From: Xenorhabdus sp. BG5
GTDB taxonomy: Bacteria > Pseudomonadota > Gammaproteobacteria > Enterobacterales > Enterobacteriaceae
Reading direction: 5' to 3'
Assembly: GCF_015163665.1 (NCBI RefSeq)
Contig: NZ_JADEUG010000018.1
Coordinates: 1 to 64,000, forward strand
Length of the DNA stretch: 64,000 nt
Shown here one piece after another: positions 26,142-34,310 of the stretch (positions are counted from its first letter, which is position 1; each line of letters starts with the position of its first letter). Both the position numbers and the translations under genes were made by a program. Under the pieces are notes generated by a model. The model was not told the DNA's origin, ran no database searches, and saw only the letters and a list, made by a program, of their open reading frames with translations.

Positions 26142-27266
26142 ATGAAAAAGACAGCTATCGCAGTAGCAGTAGCAGTAGCAGCTTTCGCAACTGTTGCTCA
26201 AGCAGCTCCAAAGGACAACACTTGGTATACCGGCGCTAAGCTGGGTTGGTCTCAATACCATGACGTAAATTTCTACGGTAATGGTTATGATAACCGGATT
26301 GGCAACGGCTCTCCCCATAAAAACCAGTTAGGTGCGGGTGCTTATGTCGGTTATCAAGCAACCCCATACTTAGGCTTTGAATTGGGTTACGATTGGTTAG
26401 GGCGCATAGCTTATAAAGGCAGCACTGATAATGGTGCTTTCCGTGCCCAAGGCATTCAGCTGACGACTAAACTAAGTTATCCAGTGCTGGACAATCTGGA
26501 TGTTTATACTCGCCTTGGTGGTATGTTATGGCGTGCAGACTCCTCTGCGACCTACAATTCCAATACATTAGCTGGAACGGGTCCAAAAGACCAACGTAGA
26601 CTGAAAAACGACGACAAAGGTGTTTCTCCTCTGGCCGCGATTGGCGTCGAGTACGCATTGACCAAAAATCTGGCAACCCGTCTGGATTACCAGTGGGTTA
26701 ACAATATTGGTGATGCCACTACCGTTGGTGCCCGTCCAGATAATGGTCTGTTGAGTGTTGGTGTTTCTTACCGTTTCGGACAAGATGAAGCTGCGCCGAT
26801 CGTTACCCCTGTAGCACCTCCAGTTGTGCCAGCGCCAGCGCCTGTCGTTGAAAGCAAGAGCTTTACCCTGCGCTCTGATGTTCTGTTCAATTTCAACAAA
26901 TCAACACTGAAAGCAGAAGGTCAACAGGAACTGAACAACCTTTATAACCAACTGGCTAAAATCGATCCAACCCAAGGCAAGGTTCTGGTAGTCGGTCACA
27001 CTGACCGTATCGGTAGCCAACATTACAACCTGCCACTGTCTCAGAAACGTGCTCAGTCTGTGGTAGACTATCTGGTTGCTAAAGGTATTCCAGCAGATAG
27101 TATCCAGGCAGAAGGCCGCGGTAAAGAAAACCCTGTCACTGGCTCTACCTGTGACAAAGTTAAAGTTCGCTCTAAACTTATCGACTGCTTGGCTCCAGAT
27201 CGTCGTGTAGTCATCAACATTCAAGGTACTACTGAAGTTGTGACTCAGCCAAAAGCTGCTCAATAA
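26142..27266 (+). CDS. ompA: outer membrane protein OmpA
   Basis: A 374-residue OmpA. Residues 1-21 are a signal peptide ([20 protein letters not shown], cut after AQA), then an eight-stranded barrel to [12 protein letters not shown], an Ala-Pro linker ([18 protein letters not shown]) and a periplasmic OmpA/MotB domain ([20 protein letters not shown], then RRVVINIQG) that binds peptidoglycan; Cys pairs near the end are conserved. Start set by GAGGCG and the signal peptide. The signal sequence is coded by a hexanucleotide repeat (26160-26181). Optimal codons suggest very high expression. Confidence 0.97.
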   Translation: MKKTAIAVAVAVAAFATVAQAAPKDNTWYTGAKLGWSQYHDVNFYGNGYDNRIGNGSPHKNQLGAGAYVGYQATPYLGFELGYDWLGRIAYKGSTDNGAFRAQGIQLTTKLSYPVLDNLDVYTRLGGMLWRADSSATYNSNTLAGTGPKDQRRLKNDDKGVSPLAAIGVEYALTKNLATRLDYQWVNNIGDATTVGARPDNGLLSVGVSYRFGQDEAAPIVTPVAPPVVPAPAPVVESKSFTLRSDVLFNFNKSTLKAEGQQELNNLYNQLAKIDPTQGKVLVVGHTDRIGSQHYNLPLSQKRAQSVVDYLVAKGIPADSIQAEGRGKENPVTGSTCDKVKVRSKLIDCLAPDRRVVINIQGTTEVVTQPKAAQ

Positions 27267-27287
27267 TGCTATTCTAATCAATTTATT

Positions 27288-27314
27288 AAAAACCCCATTT
27301 TAAATGGGGTTTTT
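27288..27314 (+). terminator. ompA terminator
   Basis: AAAAACCCCATT-TTA-AATGGGGTTTTT, 22 bases after the ompA stop. It is a symmetrical hairpin with T-runs on both strands and probably also ends matP transcription from the other side. Confidence 0.92.
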
Positions 27315-27324
27315 ATCTGTGGAC

Positions 27325-27774
27325 TTATTCCCCTAATATTGCTTCCAGATCCTGCTTCAAACTCGACATTTGGTGAGTATATTTTTCCCGATATTCAGCA
27401 TCTTCCAATAGCTGTATGATTGTATCTGACAGGGTATTGCCACGACGTCGGGATAGCGCTGAAAGCCGCTGCCAAACACGAAAATCCAAGTCAATGGATT
27501 TCTTACGCGAGTGTTGTTGTTCAGCATTAAAATGACGTTTACGCCGTGCCCGAATCGTTTGCTTCATTCGGTTGGACAAATCCGGATTCATATGCAGGGC
27601 AATCCATTTCAGTACCTTGACTGGCTCGCTTTCTAAATTCATTAATTCATTGACCGCATCTTGCGCAGCACTTTTTTCAATGTATTTAGTAATCGGCTCA
27701 CCTTCACGGTGTTTTTTTGCCAAATAAGCCCATTTCCAGCCACATTCCAGATTTTCCAATTGTTGATATTTCAT
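27325..27774 (-). CDS. matP: macrodomain Ter protein MatP
   Basis: A 149-residue MatP, which binds matS sites in the terminus region, compacts it and links it to the divisome via ZapB; it also keeps MukBEF out of Ter. The four-helix N-terminal domain ([20 protein letters not shown]) and ribbon-helix-helix domain ([36 protein letters not shown]) are both complete. Divergent from ycbZ, convergent with ompA, as in E. coli. A matS-like sequence with one mismatch lies just upstream. Confidence 0.96.
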   Translation of the reverse strand: MKYQQLENLECGWKWAYLAKKHREGEPITKYIEKSAAQDAVNELMNLESEPVKVLKWIALHMNPDLSNRMKQTIRARRKRHFNAEQQHSRKKSIDLDFRVWQRLSALSRRRGNTLSDTIIQLLEDAEYREKYTHQMSSLKQDLEAILGE

Positions 27775-27945
27775 TTCATCTCTCAGTGACAGCGTAACTT
27801 AAATTAAGCATAGCAACTATTTCTTTAAATTGCCTATAACAACACAGAATATTGGCATATTTTACAGACAATGAAAGCGCTGGCTCAAATGTCGTTTCTT
27901 TCAAAATTCTGGCATGTTGGTTCATTGCCTAATCTTGTATAATAA

Positions 27946-29712
27946 ATGTTTTCCTTTTCACTATATGATGTAGCTATCACCTTGACGAATATAAAACTAG
28001 ACTGGCAGGCATTACAGCCAAACAATACGCCTTATCAGGCACTCTTTAATTCTGTCGCTGAATTGACCCCCATCACAGTGGATGTGGTTCAACCCAGACT
28101 GCATAGTGGATTATCCCTTTTTTGTCAGGCCTCCCTGCGTCAACCTTTTATGCTGCTGAAAGCAGAAGAAAGTGATGCTTATCTGTCTCTTCTATCCAAT
28201 ACGATTTCCTCTTTGCTGCCGGAGAGCCGTCCAAATATCGGTGGTTATTACCAGATAGAGCACCAAACCATCACCTGGCACTCTTCAGGGGAAGGTATTT
28301 TTGCGCCAACTAAACGAGTCGCTTACCGTGAGTGGATTGAGCCAGAGCAATTATTTGGCAATGTCTATACGCACCAAGGGATACTTCAACTGCAACCGGG
28401 CCTTATCCATCAAGTCAATGGTGGTATCTTGATTTTGCCTCTGCGCACCCTGCTTTCTCAGCCATTGATGTGGGTTCGTCTCAAGCAGATGATTATTCAG
28501 CGCCGTTTTGACTGGCTGTCACACGATGAAAATCGTTCCCTGCCATTGCCGATACCGTCAATGGAATTGGATCTGCGTCTGATTTTAGTCGGTGACAGGC
28601 TCAGTCTTGAAGAGTTACAGGCCATTGAACCTGACCTGGAAAACAGCGCATTGTATGGCGAATTTGAGCTGGATATGCCTTTTCATGCAGCAGATGATCT
28701 GACAAGATGGTGCCAGTACGTTAATGGAATCATTCAGCAACAAAACTTGCCGCCATTAAGTGCCGATGCCTGGCCTGAGTTGATCAAACTTGCTATCCGT
28801 TACACAGAAGATCAATTCCGGTTACCTCTGGATCTTCAATGGATACAGCAAAAATTAGCAGCCGCAGCCAATTATCCGCAGGAAAAGCAGATCACCAAAC
28901 ATTCCCTGCAACAAGCGGAAGATAATCGTACCTGGCGTCATAGTTATTTAGCTGAACGCAGTATAGATGAAATTCTGAAAGGCCAGATATTGATTCACAC
29001 ACAAGGCTCAGTTATCGGCCAAATCAATGGGTTATCCGTACTCGAATATCCTGGTCATCCTGATCCAATGGGTGAACCTTCCCGTATCAGTTGTGTTGCG
29101 CATTTAGGGGATGGGGAATTTATCGATGTGGAACGCAAAGTTGAATTAGGTGGCAATATTCATGCAAAAGGCATGATGATCATGCAAGCTTATTTAATTT
29201 CTGAATTGAAATTAGAGCAGCCACAACCGTTCTCTGCTTCGATTGTATTTGAACAATCCTATAGTGAGGTGGATGGAGACAGTGCTTCGCTCGCCGAATT
29301 GTGTGCCCTTATCAGCGCCTTGTCACAACAACCTATCGACCAGCAAATTGCTGTTACTGGTGCCGTAGATCAATTTGGTTATGTCCAACCTATTGGTGGC
29401 GTTAATGAAAAAATTGAGAGTTTCTTCCGTATATGTCACTACCGCGGGTTAACCGGTCATCAGGGTGTCATTATTCCAACCACAAATGTTCAACATTTGT
29501 GCCTAAATCAAGATGTTATTGATGCGGTAAAGAGTGAACAATTTCATATTTGGGCAGTTGAGCATGTTTCTGAGACGATATCATTGTTAACGGGTATTCC
29601 TTATTATGATCCACAAAAAGAACACTTGTTAGCTATGATATGTGAACGCATTGCACAAGCTAATATTCAAGAAAGACCTCGACTTCCTTGGTTTCTCCGC
29701 TGGCTAGATTAA
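27946..29712 (+). CDS. ycbZ: Lon-related protease-like protein YcbZ (LonH)
   Basis: A 588-residue protein whose C-terminal 220 residues form a Lon-type Ser-Lys protease domain: QSYSEVDGDSASLAELCALI holds the catalytic serine (DGDSAS) and QPIGGVNEKIESFF the lysine. The N-terminal part (LQPGLIHQVNGGILILPLRT) resembles a reduced AAA+ domain without a Walker A. The first 12 residues have no counterpart in E. coli YcbZ; a TATAAT hexamer lies only 3 bases before the ATG at 27946, so a TTG at 27982 (then TNIKLDWQAL) may be the real start. Function poorly known; linked to ribosome assembly in E. coli. Confidence 0.88.
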   Translation: MFSFSLYDVAITLTNIKLDWQALQPNNTPYQALFNSVAELTPITVDVVQPRLHSGLSLFCQASLRQPFMLLKAEESDAYLSLLSNTISSLLPESRPNIGGYYQIEHQTITWHSSGEGIFAPTKRVAYREWIEPEQLFGNVYTHQGILQLQPGLIHQVNGGILILPLRTLLSQPLMWVRLKQMIIQRRFDWLSHDENRSLPLPIPSMELDLRLILVGDRLSLEELQAIEPDLENSALYGEFELDMPFHAADDLTRWCQYVNGIIQQQNLPPLSADAWPELIKLAIRYTEDQFRLPLDLQWIQQKLAAAANYPQEKQITKHSLQQAEDNRTWRHSYLAERSIDEILKGQILIHTQGSVIGQINGLSVLEYPGHPDPMGEPSRISCVAHLGDGEFIDVERKVELGGNIHAKGMMIMQAYLISELKLEQPQPFSASIVFEQSYSEVDGDSASLAELCALISALSQQPIDQQIAVTGAVDQFGYVQPIGGVNEKIESFFRICHYRGLTGHQGVIIPTTNVQHLCLNQDVIDAVKSEQFHIWAVEHVSETISLLTGIPYYDPQKEHLLAMICERIAQANIQERPRLPWFLRWLD

Positions 29713-29722
29713 CTCCATTGTT

Positions 29723-29757
29723 ATCTGATCGGAGTTGTTGGGCGTACAAGTGTACGC
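29723..29757 (+). promoter_or_regulatory. FadR and FabR operators of fabA
   Basis: ATCTGATCGGAGTTGTT (29723-29739) matches the FadR site of E. coli fabA, where FadR activates. It is followed by the palindrome GCGTACA-AG-TGTACGC (29742-29757), a FabR repressor site. They stand in the same order and about 40 bases before the fabA start, so dual control of unsaturated fatty acid synthesis is conserved. Confidence 0.85.
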
Positions 29758-29797
29758 TATTCTCTAGCCCTACATGATTATAAGGCTATCTGAGAAT

Positions 29798-30316
29798 ATG
29801 TTTAAAAAACAAGAGTCCTACACGAAAGAAGAACTTCAAGCCTCTGGGCAAGGTAAATTGTTTGGTGAAAATGGGCCACCGCTGCCTTCTGGCAATATGC
29901 TGATGATGGATCGCGTCACGAAAATGACAGAAACCGGCGGTATTTACGATAAGGGGTATATCGAGGCTGAACTCGATATCAACCCTGAGTTGTGGTTTTT
30001 CGATTGTCATTTTGTCAATGATCCTGTCATGCCCGGCTGCCTTGGCCTTGATGCCATGTGGCAGCTTGTCGGTTTCTTCCTGGGCTGGATCGGTGGAGAA
30101 GGTAAAGGCCGTGCACTTGGCGTTGGGGAAGTCAAATTTACGGGTCAGGTATTACCAACAGCCAAAAAAGTGACCTATCGCATTAATCTCAAGCGGGTCA
30201 TTAATCGCAAATTAATTATGGGTCTGGCTGATGGTGAAGTTCTGGTAGATGGCAAACTGATTTATACTGCGACTGATTTGAAAGTCGGCTTGTTTAAAGA
30301 TACTAGTGCCTTTTAA
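29798..30316 (+). CDS. fabA: 3-hydroxydecanoyl-ACP dehydratase/isomerase FabA
   Basis: A 172-residue FabA that dehydrates 3-hydroxydecanoyl-ACP and isomerises trans-2- to cis-3-decenoyl-ACP, the branch point to unsaturated fatty acids. [20 protein letters not shown] has the catalytic histidine, [20 protein letters not shown] the aspartate; the rest is nearly identical to E. coli. Start [13 protein letters not shown] at 29798 equals the E. coli start; an upstream in-frame ATG (29774) lies in the operator-promoter region and is unlikely. Confidence 0.97.
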   Translation: MFKKQESYTKEELQASGQGKLFGENGPPLPSGNMLMMDRVTKMTETGGIYDKGYIEAELDINPELWFFDCHFVNDPVMPGCLGLDAMWQLVGFFLGWIGGEGKGRALGVGEVKFTGQVLPTAKKVTYRINLKRVINRKLIMGLADGEVLVDGKLIYTATDLKVGLFKDTSAF

Positions 30317-30354
30317 TCAATTTTTATTATAACCTCTCTGTCTCCAATGCTGAG

Positions 30355-30388
30355 CACCTCCGCTACTGCGGAGGTGTTTCGTCTTTTT
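30355..30388 (+). terminator. fabA terminator
   Basis: CACCTCCGC-TACT-GCGGAGGTG followed by TTTCGTCTTTTT, 38 bases after fabA and just beyond the 3' end of convergent rmf. Confidence 0.9.
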
Positions 30389-30395
30389 GATTAAC

Positions 30396-30554
30396 TCATA
30401 CACGATCTTCTTGCGCCTGGCGCCATCCCCCTAACCAATACGAACGAGCATCCAATGAATGATAAGGACAATGTTCCCGTGGCCGTCCCAAAGTGCCTGC
30501 ATGATAGCCTCTGGAAAGTGCTCTTGCTAAACGGTCTCTTTTCTGTCTTTTCAT
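30396..30554 (-). CDS. rmf: ribosome modulation factor Rmf
   Basis: A 52-residue protein starting MKRQKRDRLARALSRGYHAG and ending GGWRQAQEDRV. It matches E. coli RMF (55 residues) at MKRQKRDRL, RGY.AG, GR..E.CPY, L..RS.WLGGWR and DRV. RMF binds 70S ribosomes in stationary phase and drives formation of 90S/100S dimers. The last three residues of the E. coli protein are missing. GAGGAAG precedes the ATG. The gene converges on fabA, as in E. coli, and the second MITE-like repeat lies 62 bases upstream of its start. Confidence 0.95.
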   Translation of the reverse strand: MKRQKRDRLARALSRGYHAGTLGRPREHCPYHSLDARSYWLGGWRQAQEDRV

Positions 30555-30615
30555 GCCTTACTTCCTCACTTGTTACTATGAAGATAAAACAATGATCGTT
30601 TTTATCCGATTTTCT

Positions 30616-30719
30616 CTAAATAGGTTTTCATAATACTGAGAGTGTCAGATGTTGGAGTTCCTTACCCCGCGCGGCGCGCGGGGTAAGGAGTACTCCTATC
30701 ATTTTGAAACGTTATTTAG
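30616..30719 (+). repeat. MITE-like interspersed repeat, copy 2
   Basis: Same 104-base element as at 13154, with terminal inverted repeats CTAAATAGGTTTTCA and TGAAACGTTATTTAG. Its central hairpin (30660-30688) has perfect 13-base arms and a GGC loop. It fills most of the gap between the pqiC 3' end and rmf, so it may serve as 3' structure of pqiABC or affect the rmf promoter. Confidence 0.8.
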
Positions 30720-30736
30720 TGATTATGCATATTCGG

Positions 30737-31345
30737 TTAATGTTGCAAAGAGAGTTGCCGGGCAATGGATTTGACTAACTGGCTGTAACCCTTAGCTAAA
30801 GTAAGCACTAATTCAGCGTAGCCATCTTTTTCCTGTTTCAACTTAAGGCTGAATGGCCGCCTAATCACTCTGCCTGGATTAGACAATAGCCAATAGCCTT
30901 CAATTAATACCTGTCCATCATAGCGCCCATGAAAAGCCGTTATTGTGATATCCAGAGCGTCTGCGCCTTTTTCTAATTCCTGCTGAGAAACCAAACGATG
31001 TGGAAATGCGGCACTCAGTTCTGAAATCAATACTTGTTGTAACTGTTGCTGCAATGGGCTAGCCCATAAATGGTTCGATGCATTGATATAGCTCACCTCC
31101 CCTGTCTGATAGACAATTCCTGGAGCAGCAAGGTAGTCAGAAAGGTTAACCTTTTTTATCCACAACTGCCGTTCATGTTTAGCCCCCAATTTGCCTTCCT
31201 GCGATACCTGGTTAGCCAGGGCAGGTAACTGATAATATGTTTTTAGTGGCTGGCTATCGCTGCATCCCGCAATAAGCCCACTTCCAACAATAAATACACT
31301 GGCGGAAATAAAAAATGCCAATTTTGAAATCAATTTTTTCATCAA
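30737..31345 (-). CDS. pqiC: PqiC outer membrane lipoprotein
   Basis: A 202-residue lipoprotein: hydrophobic signal and lipobox LIAGC (Cys28), then the ABC-type transport auxiliary (DUF330) domain with YYQLPAL and LWIKKVNLSDYLAAPGIVYQ. PqiC anchors the PqiB needle to the outer membrane in the PqiABC lipid-transport bridge. Last gene of the operon; its start overlaps the pqiB stop (ATGATGA). Confidence 0.92.
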   Translation of the reverse strand: MMKKLISKLAFFISASVFIVGSGLIAGCSDSQPLKTYYQLPALANQVSQEGKLGAKHERQLWIKKVNLSDYLAAPGIVYQTGEVSYINASNHLWASPLQQQLQQVLISELSAAFPHRLVSQQELEKGADALDITITAFHGRYDGQVLIEGYWLLSNPGRVIRRPFSLKLKQEKDGYAELVLTLAKGYSQLVKSIARQLSLQH

Positions 31346-32991
31346 TCAGGCGCCTTTTTGGGTTCAGGATCTTTTATCGCTTCGGCTTCAAATACCAATG
31401 CATTACTCTTGTTATTGAGCGTCTTCAAAACAGGTTGCAATTCACGTAATACCTGCTCCAACTGTTGCATATTATCCATCAGCTTACTATAAGCTGGTGA
31501 GCCTGGCTGGATCCCCTGCATACTACGGTTCAACTCATGCAATGTATTTTGTATATCTTTAGGAAGTTCCTGTGCTTCCTTACTCGCAAGAACGTGATTT
31601 AATTCATCCATTGTTTTCTGCGCTATTTTGATTGCTTTTTGACTTTCTTTAAGCGTCTGCGTTGCCTGAACAAGCACCGGTTCAATCGGCATATTGTTAA
31701 TCTTATCCAGCACCGTGGTAACTTTTTGTTGAATTTGCGCCAAGCCACTACTTACTGTAGGCAAAGTCTTATAACCCGCGATTTCATATGGGCCTTTCCA
31801 GGGTTTCTCATTAGTGAAAAAGTCCAGATCAATAAACAACGCACCTGTGAGTAAATTGCCTGGTTTCAAGGTCGCTCTCAATCCCCTGGCGATAGTTTCC
31901 TTCAATTCTTTATCTGTGTTGAGTCCATTACCTAACTCTTTCACAAATCGACCAGGCTCGACATGAATCAAGACAGGAATACGGAAGTCATTGTCGATGC
32001 GCTGCTTAATATCTTCACTATAAAAAGGCACTCTTGCTACCGTTCCTACTCGAATACCACGGAATTCGACAGGCGCTCCCGGCTGTAAGCCACGCACAGA
32101 ATCAGAGAAAAACAGTAAAAAGTCTGTATGTTCTGTATACAGTGCGTTTTGGATACTTTTCTCGTTATCGTAGAGTTTAAAGACCTCTTTTTCCTTCACT
32201 GAATTACCCAGTTCCCAACCTTTTGGTACATCAAAACTAACGCCTCCCCCAAACAAGGTCGATAATGAAGCCACTTCAACCCGTATACCTTGTGATGACA
32301 TATCAAATGTGACACCACTGTCTTTCCAGAATCTGACATTTGTAGTCAGTAAAGCGTCATAAGGTGATTTAACGAAAATTTGGTAACGAACCAATCGGGA
32401 TGTCGGATCAAAAGTACCGGCCTCAACTGAACCCACTCGATATCCCCGAAATAACACGGGATCTCCGGGAGTTAATCGTCCTGCTGTTTCACTGGTCAGA
32501 ATCAGACGAATACCCTTTGCATCAGGGGAAGCAAGTGGTGGAGCATCAAGCAATGAAAAGCGGTCTTCCTCTTCGCCTTGTGTGCCGGGCTGTAATTCGA
32601 TAAAAACACCAGACAGTAATGTACTCAGACCAGAAACACCTTCACGGCCAATCTGAGGTTTCACAACCCAGAAAGCTGTATCTGTGCGTAGCAAGCGACT
32701 CATTCCATCATTTAGACGGGCTTTAATGATAACTTGCCCCAAGTTTTCGCTCAAAGACACACTTTCGACAACACCAACGTCAACACTGCGGCTTTTAATT
32801 TTAGTTTTACCGGCCTCAATACCTTCAGCATTAGAAGTAATCAATGTGACTTCTGGCCCCTGATGACTGAAATGATAAAACAGTATCCAAGCCCCAATCA
32901 GCACAGTGATAATTGGTACGATCCATACAGGTGACCAACTCTTAAGTTTACGAATTCTGGCCTGAGTCAGATCTTCTTCTTTATCCGTCAC
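31342..32991 (-). CDS. pqiB: PqiB, MCE-domain needle of lipid transport
   Basis: About 549 residues: one N-terminal membrane helix (VWIVPIITVLIGAWILFYHF), three MCE domains beginning PEVTLITSNAEGIEAG, AKGIRLILTSETAGRLTPGD and TDFLLFFSDSVRGLQPGAPV, and a C-terminal coiled coil (residues about 440-530) that forms the periplasmic tube. I start at the GTG at 32991 because GAGGAG lies eight bases before it and it directly follows the pqiA stop; ATG codons at 33006 and 33021 lie inside pqiA. Works with PqiA and PqiC in membrane lipid homeostasis. Confidence 0.93.
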   Translation of the reverse strand: MTDKEEDLTQARIRKLKSWSPVWIVPIITVLIGAWILFYHFSHQGPEVTLITSNAEGIEAGKTKIKSRSVDVGVVESVSLSENLGQVIIKARLNDGMSRLLRTDTAFWVVKPQIGREGVSGLSTLLSGVFIELQPGTQGEEEDRFSLLDAPPLASPDAKGIRLILTSETAGRLTPGDPVLFRGYRVGSVEAGTFDPTSRLVRYQIFVKSPYDALLTTNVRFWKDSGVTFDMSSQGIRVEVASLSTLFGGGVSFDVPKGWELGNSVKEKEVFKLYDNEKSIQNALYTEHTDFLLFFSDSVRGLQPGAPVEFRGIRVGTVARVPFYSEDIKQRIDNDFRIPVLIHVEPGRFVKELGNGLNTDKELKETIARGLRATLKPGNLLTGALFIDLDFFTNEKPWKGPYEIAGYKTLPTVSSGLAQIQQKVTTVLDKINNMPIEPVLVQATQTLKESQKAIKIAQKTMDELNHVLASKEAQELPKDIQNTLHELNRSMQGIQPGSPAYSKLMDNMQQLEQVLRELQPVLKTLNNKSNALVFEAEAIKDPEPKKAPD

Positions 32992-32992
32992 C

Positions 32993-34261
32993 TTACAACT
33001 CCTCATTCTTATGTAGCTCAAATTTACGATTGGCTTTGTCCCAGGTTAAACGCGGATCGAACATGATTGATGCAAACATCGTCAAAATAACAACCAGAGC
33101 AAACAGGACTGCTCCCAGGGCAGGATAAATACTCATCAGTTGTCCCATACGAACCAACGCAGATAGGACGGCAATAACGAATACATCAATCATTGACCAA
33201 CGCCCAACAAACTCCACCATTTCATAAATAAAATGCATCTTTTCGGAATCATGGCTCGTTTGACTTTTTGCATCCCAGCATAACCAACCAATAGCCAGCA
33301 TTTTCAATAAAGGTATCATGATGCTGGCAATAAAAATAACCATTGCAACAGGATATGAGCCAGATCCCCAAAGCAAAATAATCCCTTCCAGAATGGTGGA
33401 ATTAATTTGCTGCCCCAGTGCCTGTGTCACCATGATAGGTAAAACATTCGCTGGAATATAAAGTATGGCTGATGTTATCAGTAGTGCCATTGTGCACTGA
33501 AGGCTATTACGGCGGCGAGCGTCCCCCTTTGTATGGCATCGAGGGCACTGAGATTGTTGGGCGGGCAAGATGGCGGTACAACTCTGGCAAAGCCTGACAC
33601 CTTGCACCAAGCCAGGTTTTCCAGCCTGCAAGGTGTGGCAAACTTTAGGTGCCGGAGCAATTTCATTCCAAAACCAATGCCTGTCAAGACACTGAAATGC
33701 CCTGATCTGAAACAGACAAAACAAGCAGTAAGGGAAAAAACTCAGGCCAATGCTGATTTCACCATGTGCCATAAGTTTAACAAAGCTGACCAACACGCCC
33801 GCAAGGAAGATTTCTGCCATGCACCATGTTTTCATCTTAAACAAAATGCGCGCCAACTCTATTTTTAAGCGACGCGCCATTTTGACGTTCTGACATAAGA
33901 TGATGATGGCAACCATACAAAATGTCGGCACAAGCTGAACGAAGATCAAAAAAAGCGCAGCCATGCTGGAATAGTCTTCGTTGAACATCACCTTGGGGAT
34001 CTGAGTCAACTTTATCTCACTCACAATCCCCGCCACACTCATGCTAACAAAAGGAAACAGGCAAGCGAGAAAAAGCATGATTAATGCGCTTAATGCATAG
34101 CCTGTTGGTTGATTACGCGGCTCTCTCCATTTTGCTGTCAGCAACGTATGACACCGTGGACAAACCGCCTTTTTCCCTTGTTCCAAATCAGGCACAGCCA
34201 CCAGCATGTCACACTGGGGACAAAGAACCAGCTTGCCATGCTGGTGGTTATTGGAACACAA
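32993..34261 (-). CDS. pqiA: PqiA inner membrane protein
   Basis: A 422-residue integral membrane protein with two homologous halves, each with a cysteine pair zinc-ribbon (CPQCDMLVAVPDLEQGKKAV then CPRC; CQSCTAILPAQQSQCPRC) followed by four hydrophobic helices. It is the inner membrane partner of PqiB, first gene of pqiABC. Family known to respond to paraquat/SoxRS in E. coli; no SoxS box was identified here. Confidence 0.93.
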   Translation of the reverse strand: MCSNNHQHGKLVLCPQCDMLVAVPDLEQGKKAVCPRCHTLLTAKWREPRNQPTGYALSALIMLFLACLFPFVSMSVAGIVSEIKLTQIPKVMFNEDYSSMAALFLIFVQLVPTFCMVAIIILCQNVKMARRLKIELARILFKMKTWCMAEIFLAGVLVSFVKLMAHGEISIGLSFFPYCLFCLFQIRAFQCLDRHWFWNEIAPAPKVCHTLQAGKPGLVQGVRLCQSCTAILPAQQSQCPRCHTKGDARRRNSLQCTMALLITSAILYIPANVLPIMVTQALGQQINSTILEGIILLWGSGSYPVAMVIFIASIMIPLLKMLAIGWLCWDAKSQTSHDSEKMHFIYEMVEFVGRWSMIDVFVIAVLSALVRMGQLMSIYPALGAVLFALVVILTMFASIMFDPRLTWDKANRKFELHKNEEL

Positions 34262-34310
34262 AGTGTTTCTCCTTTAGCAAAACCCACAAGTTTCTTTTAT
34301 GCGGCAGCTA

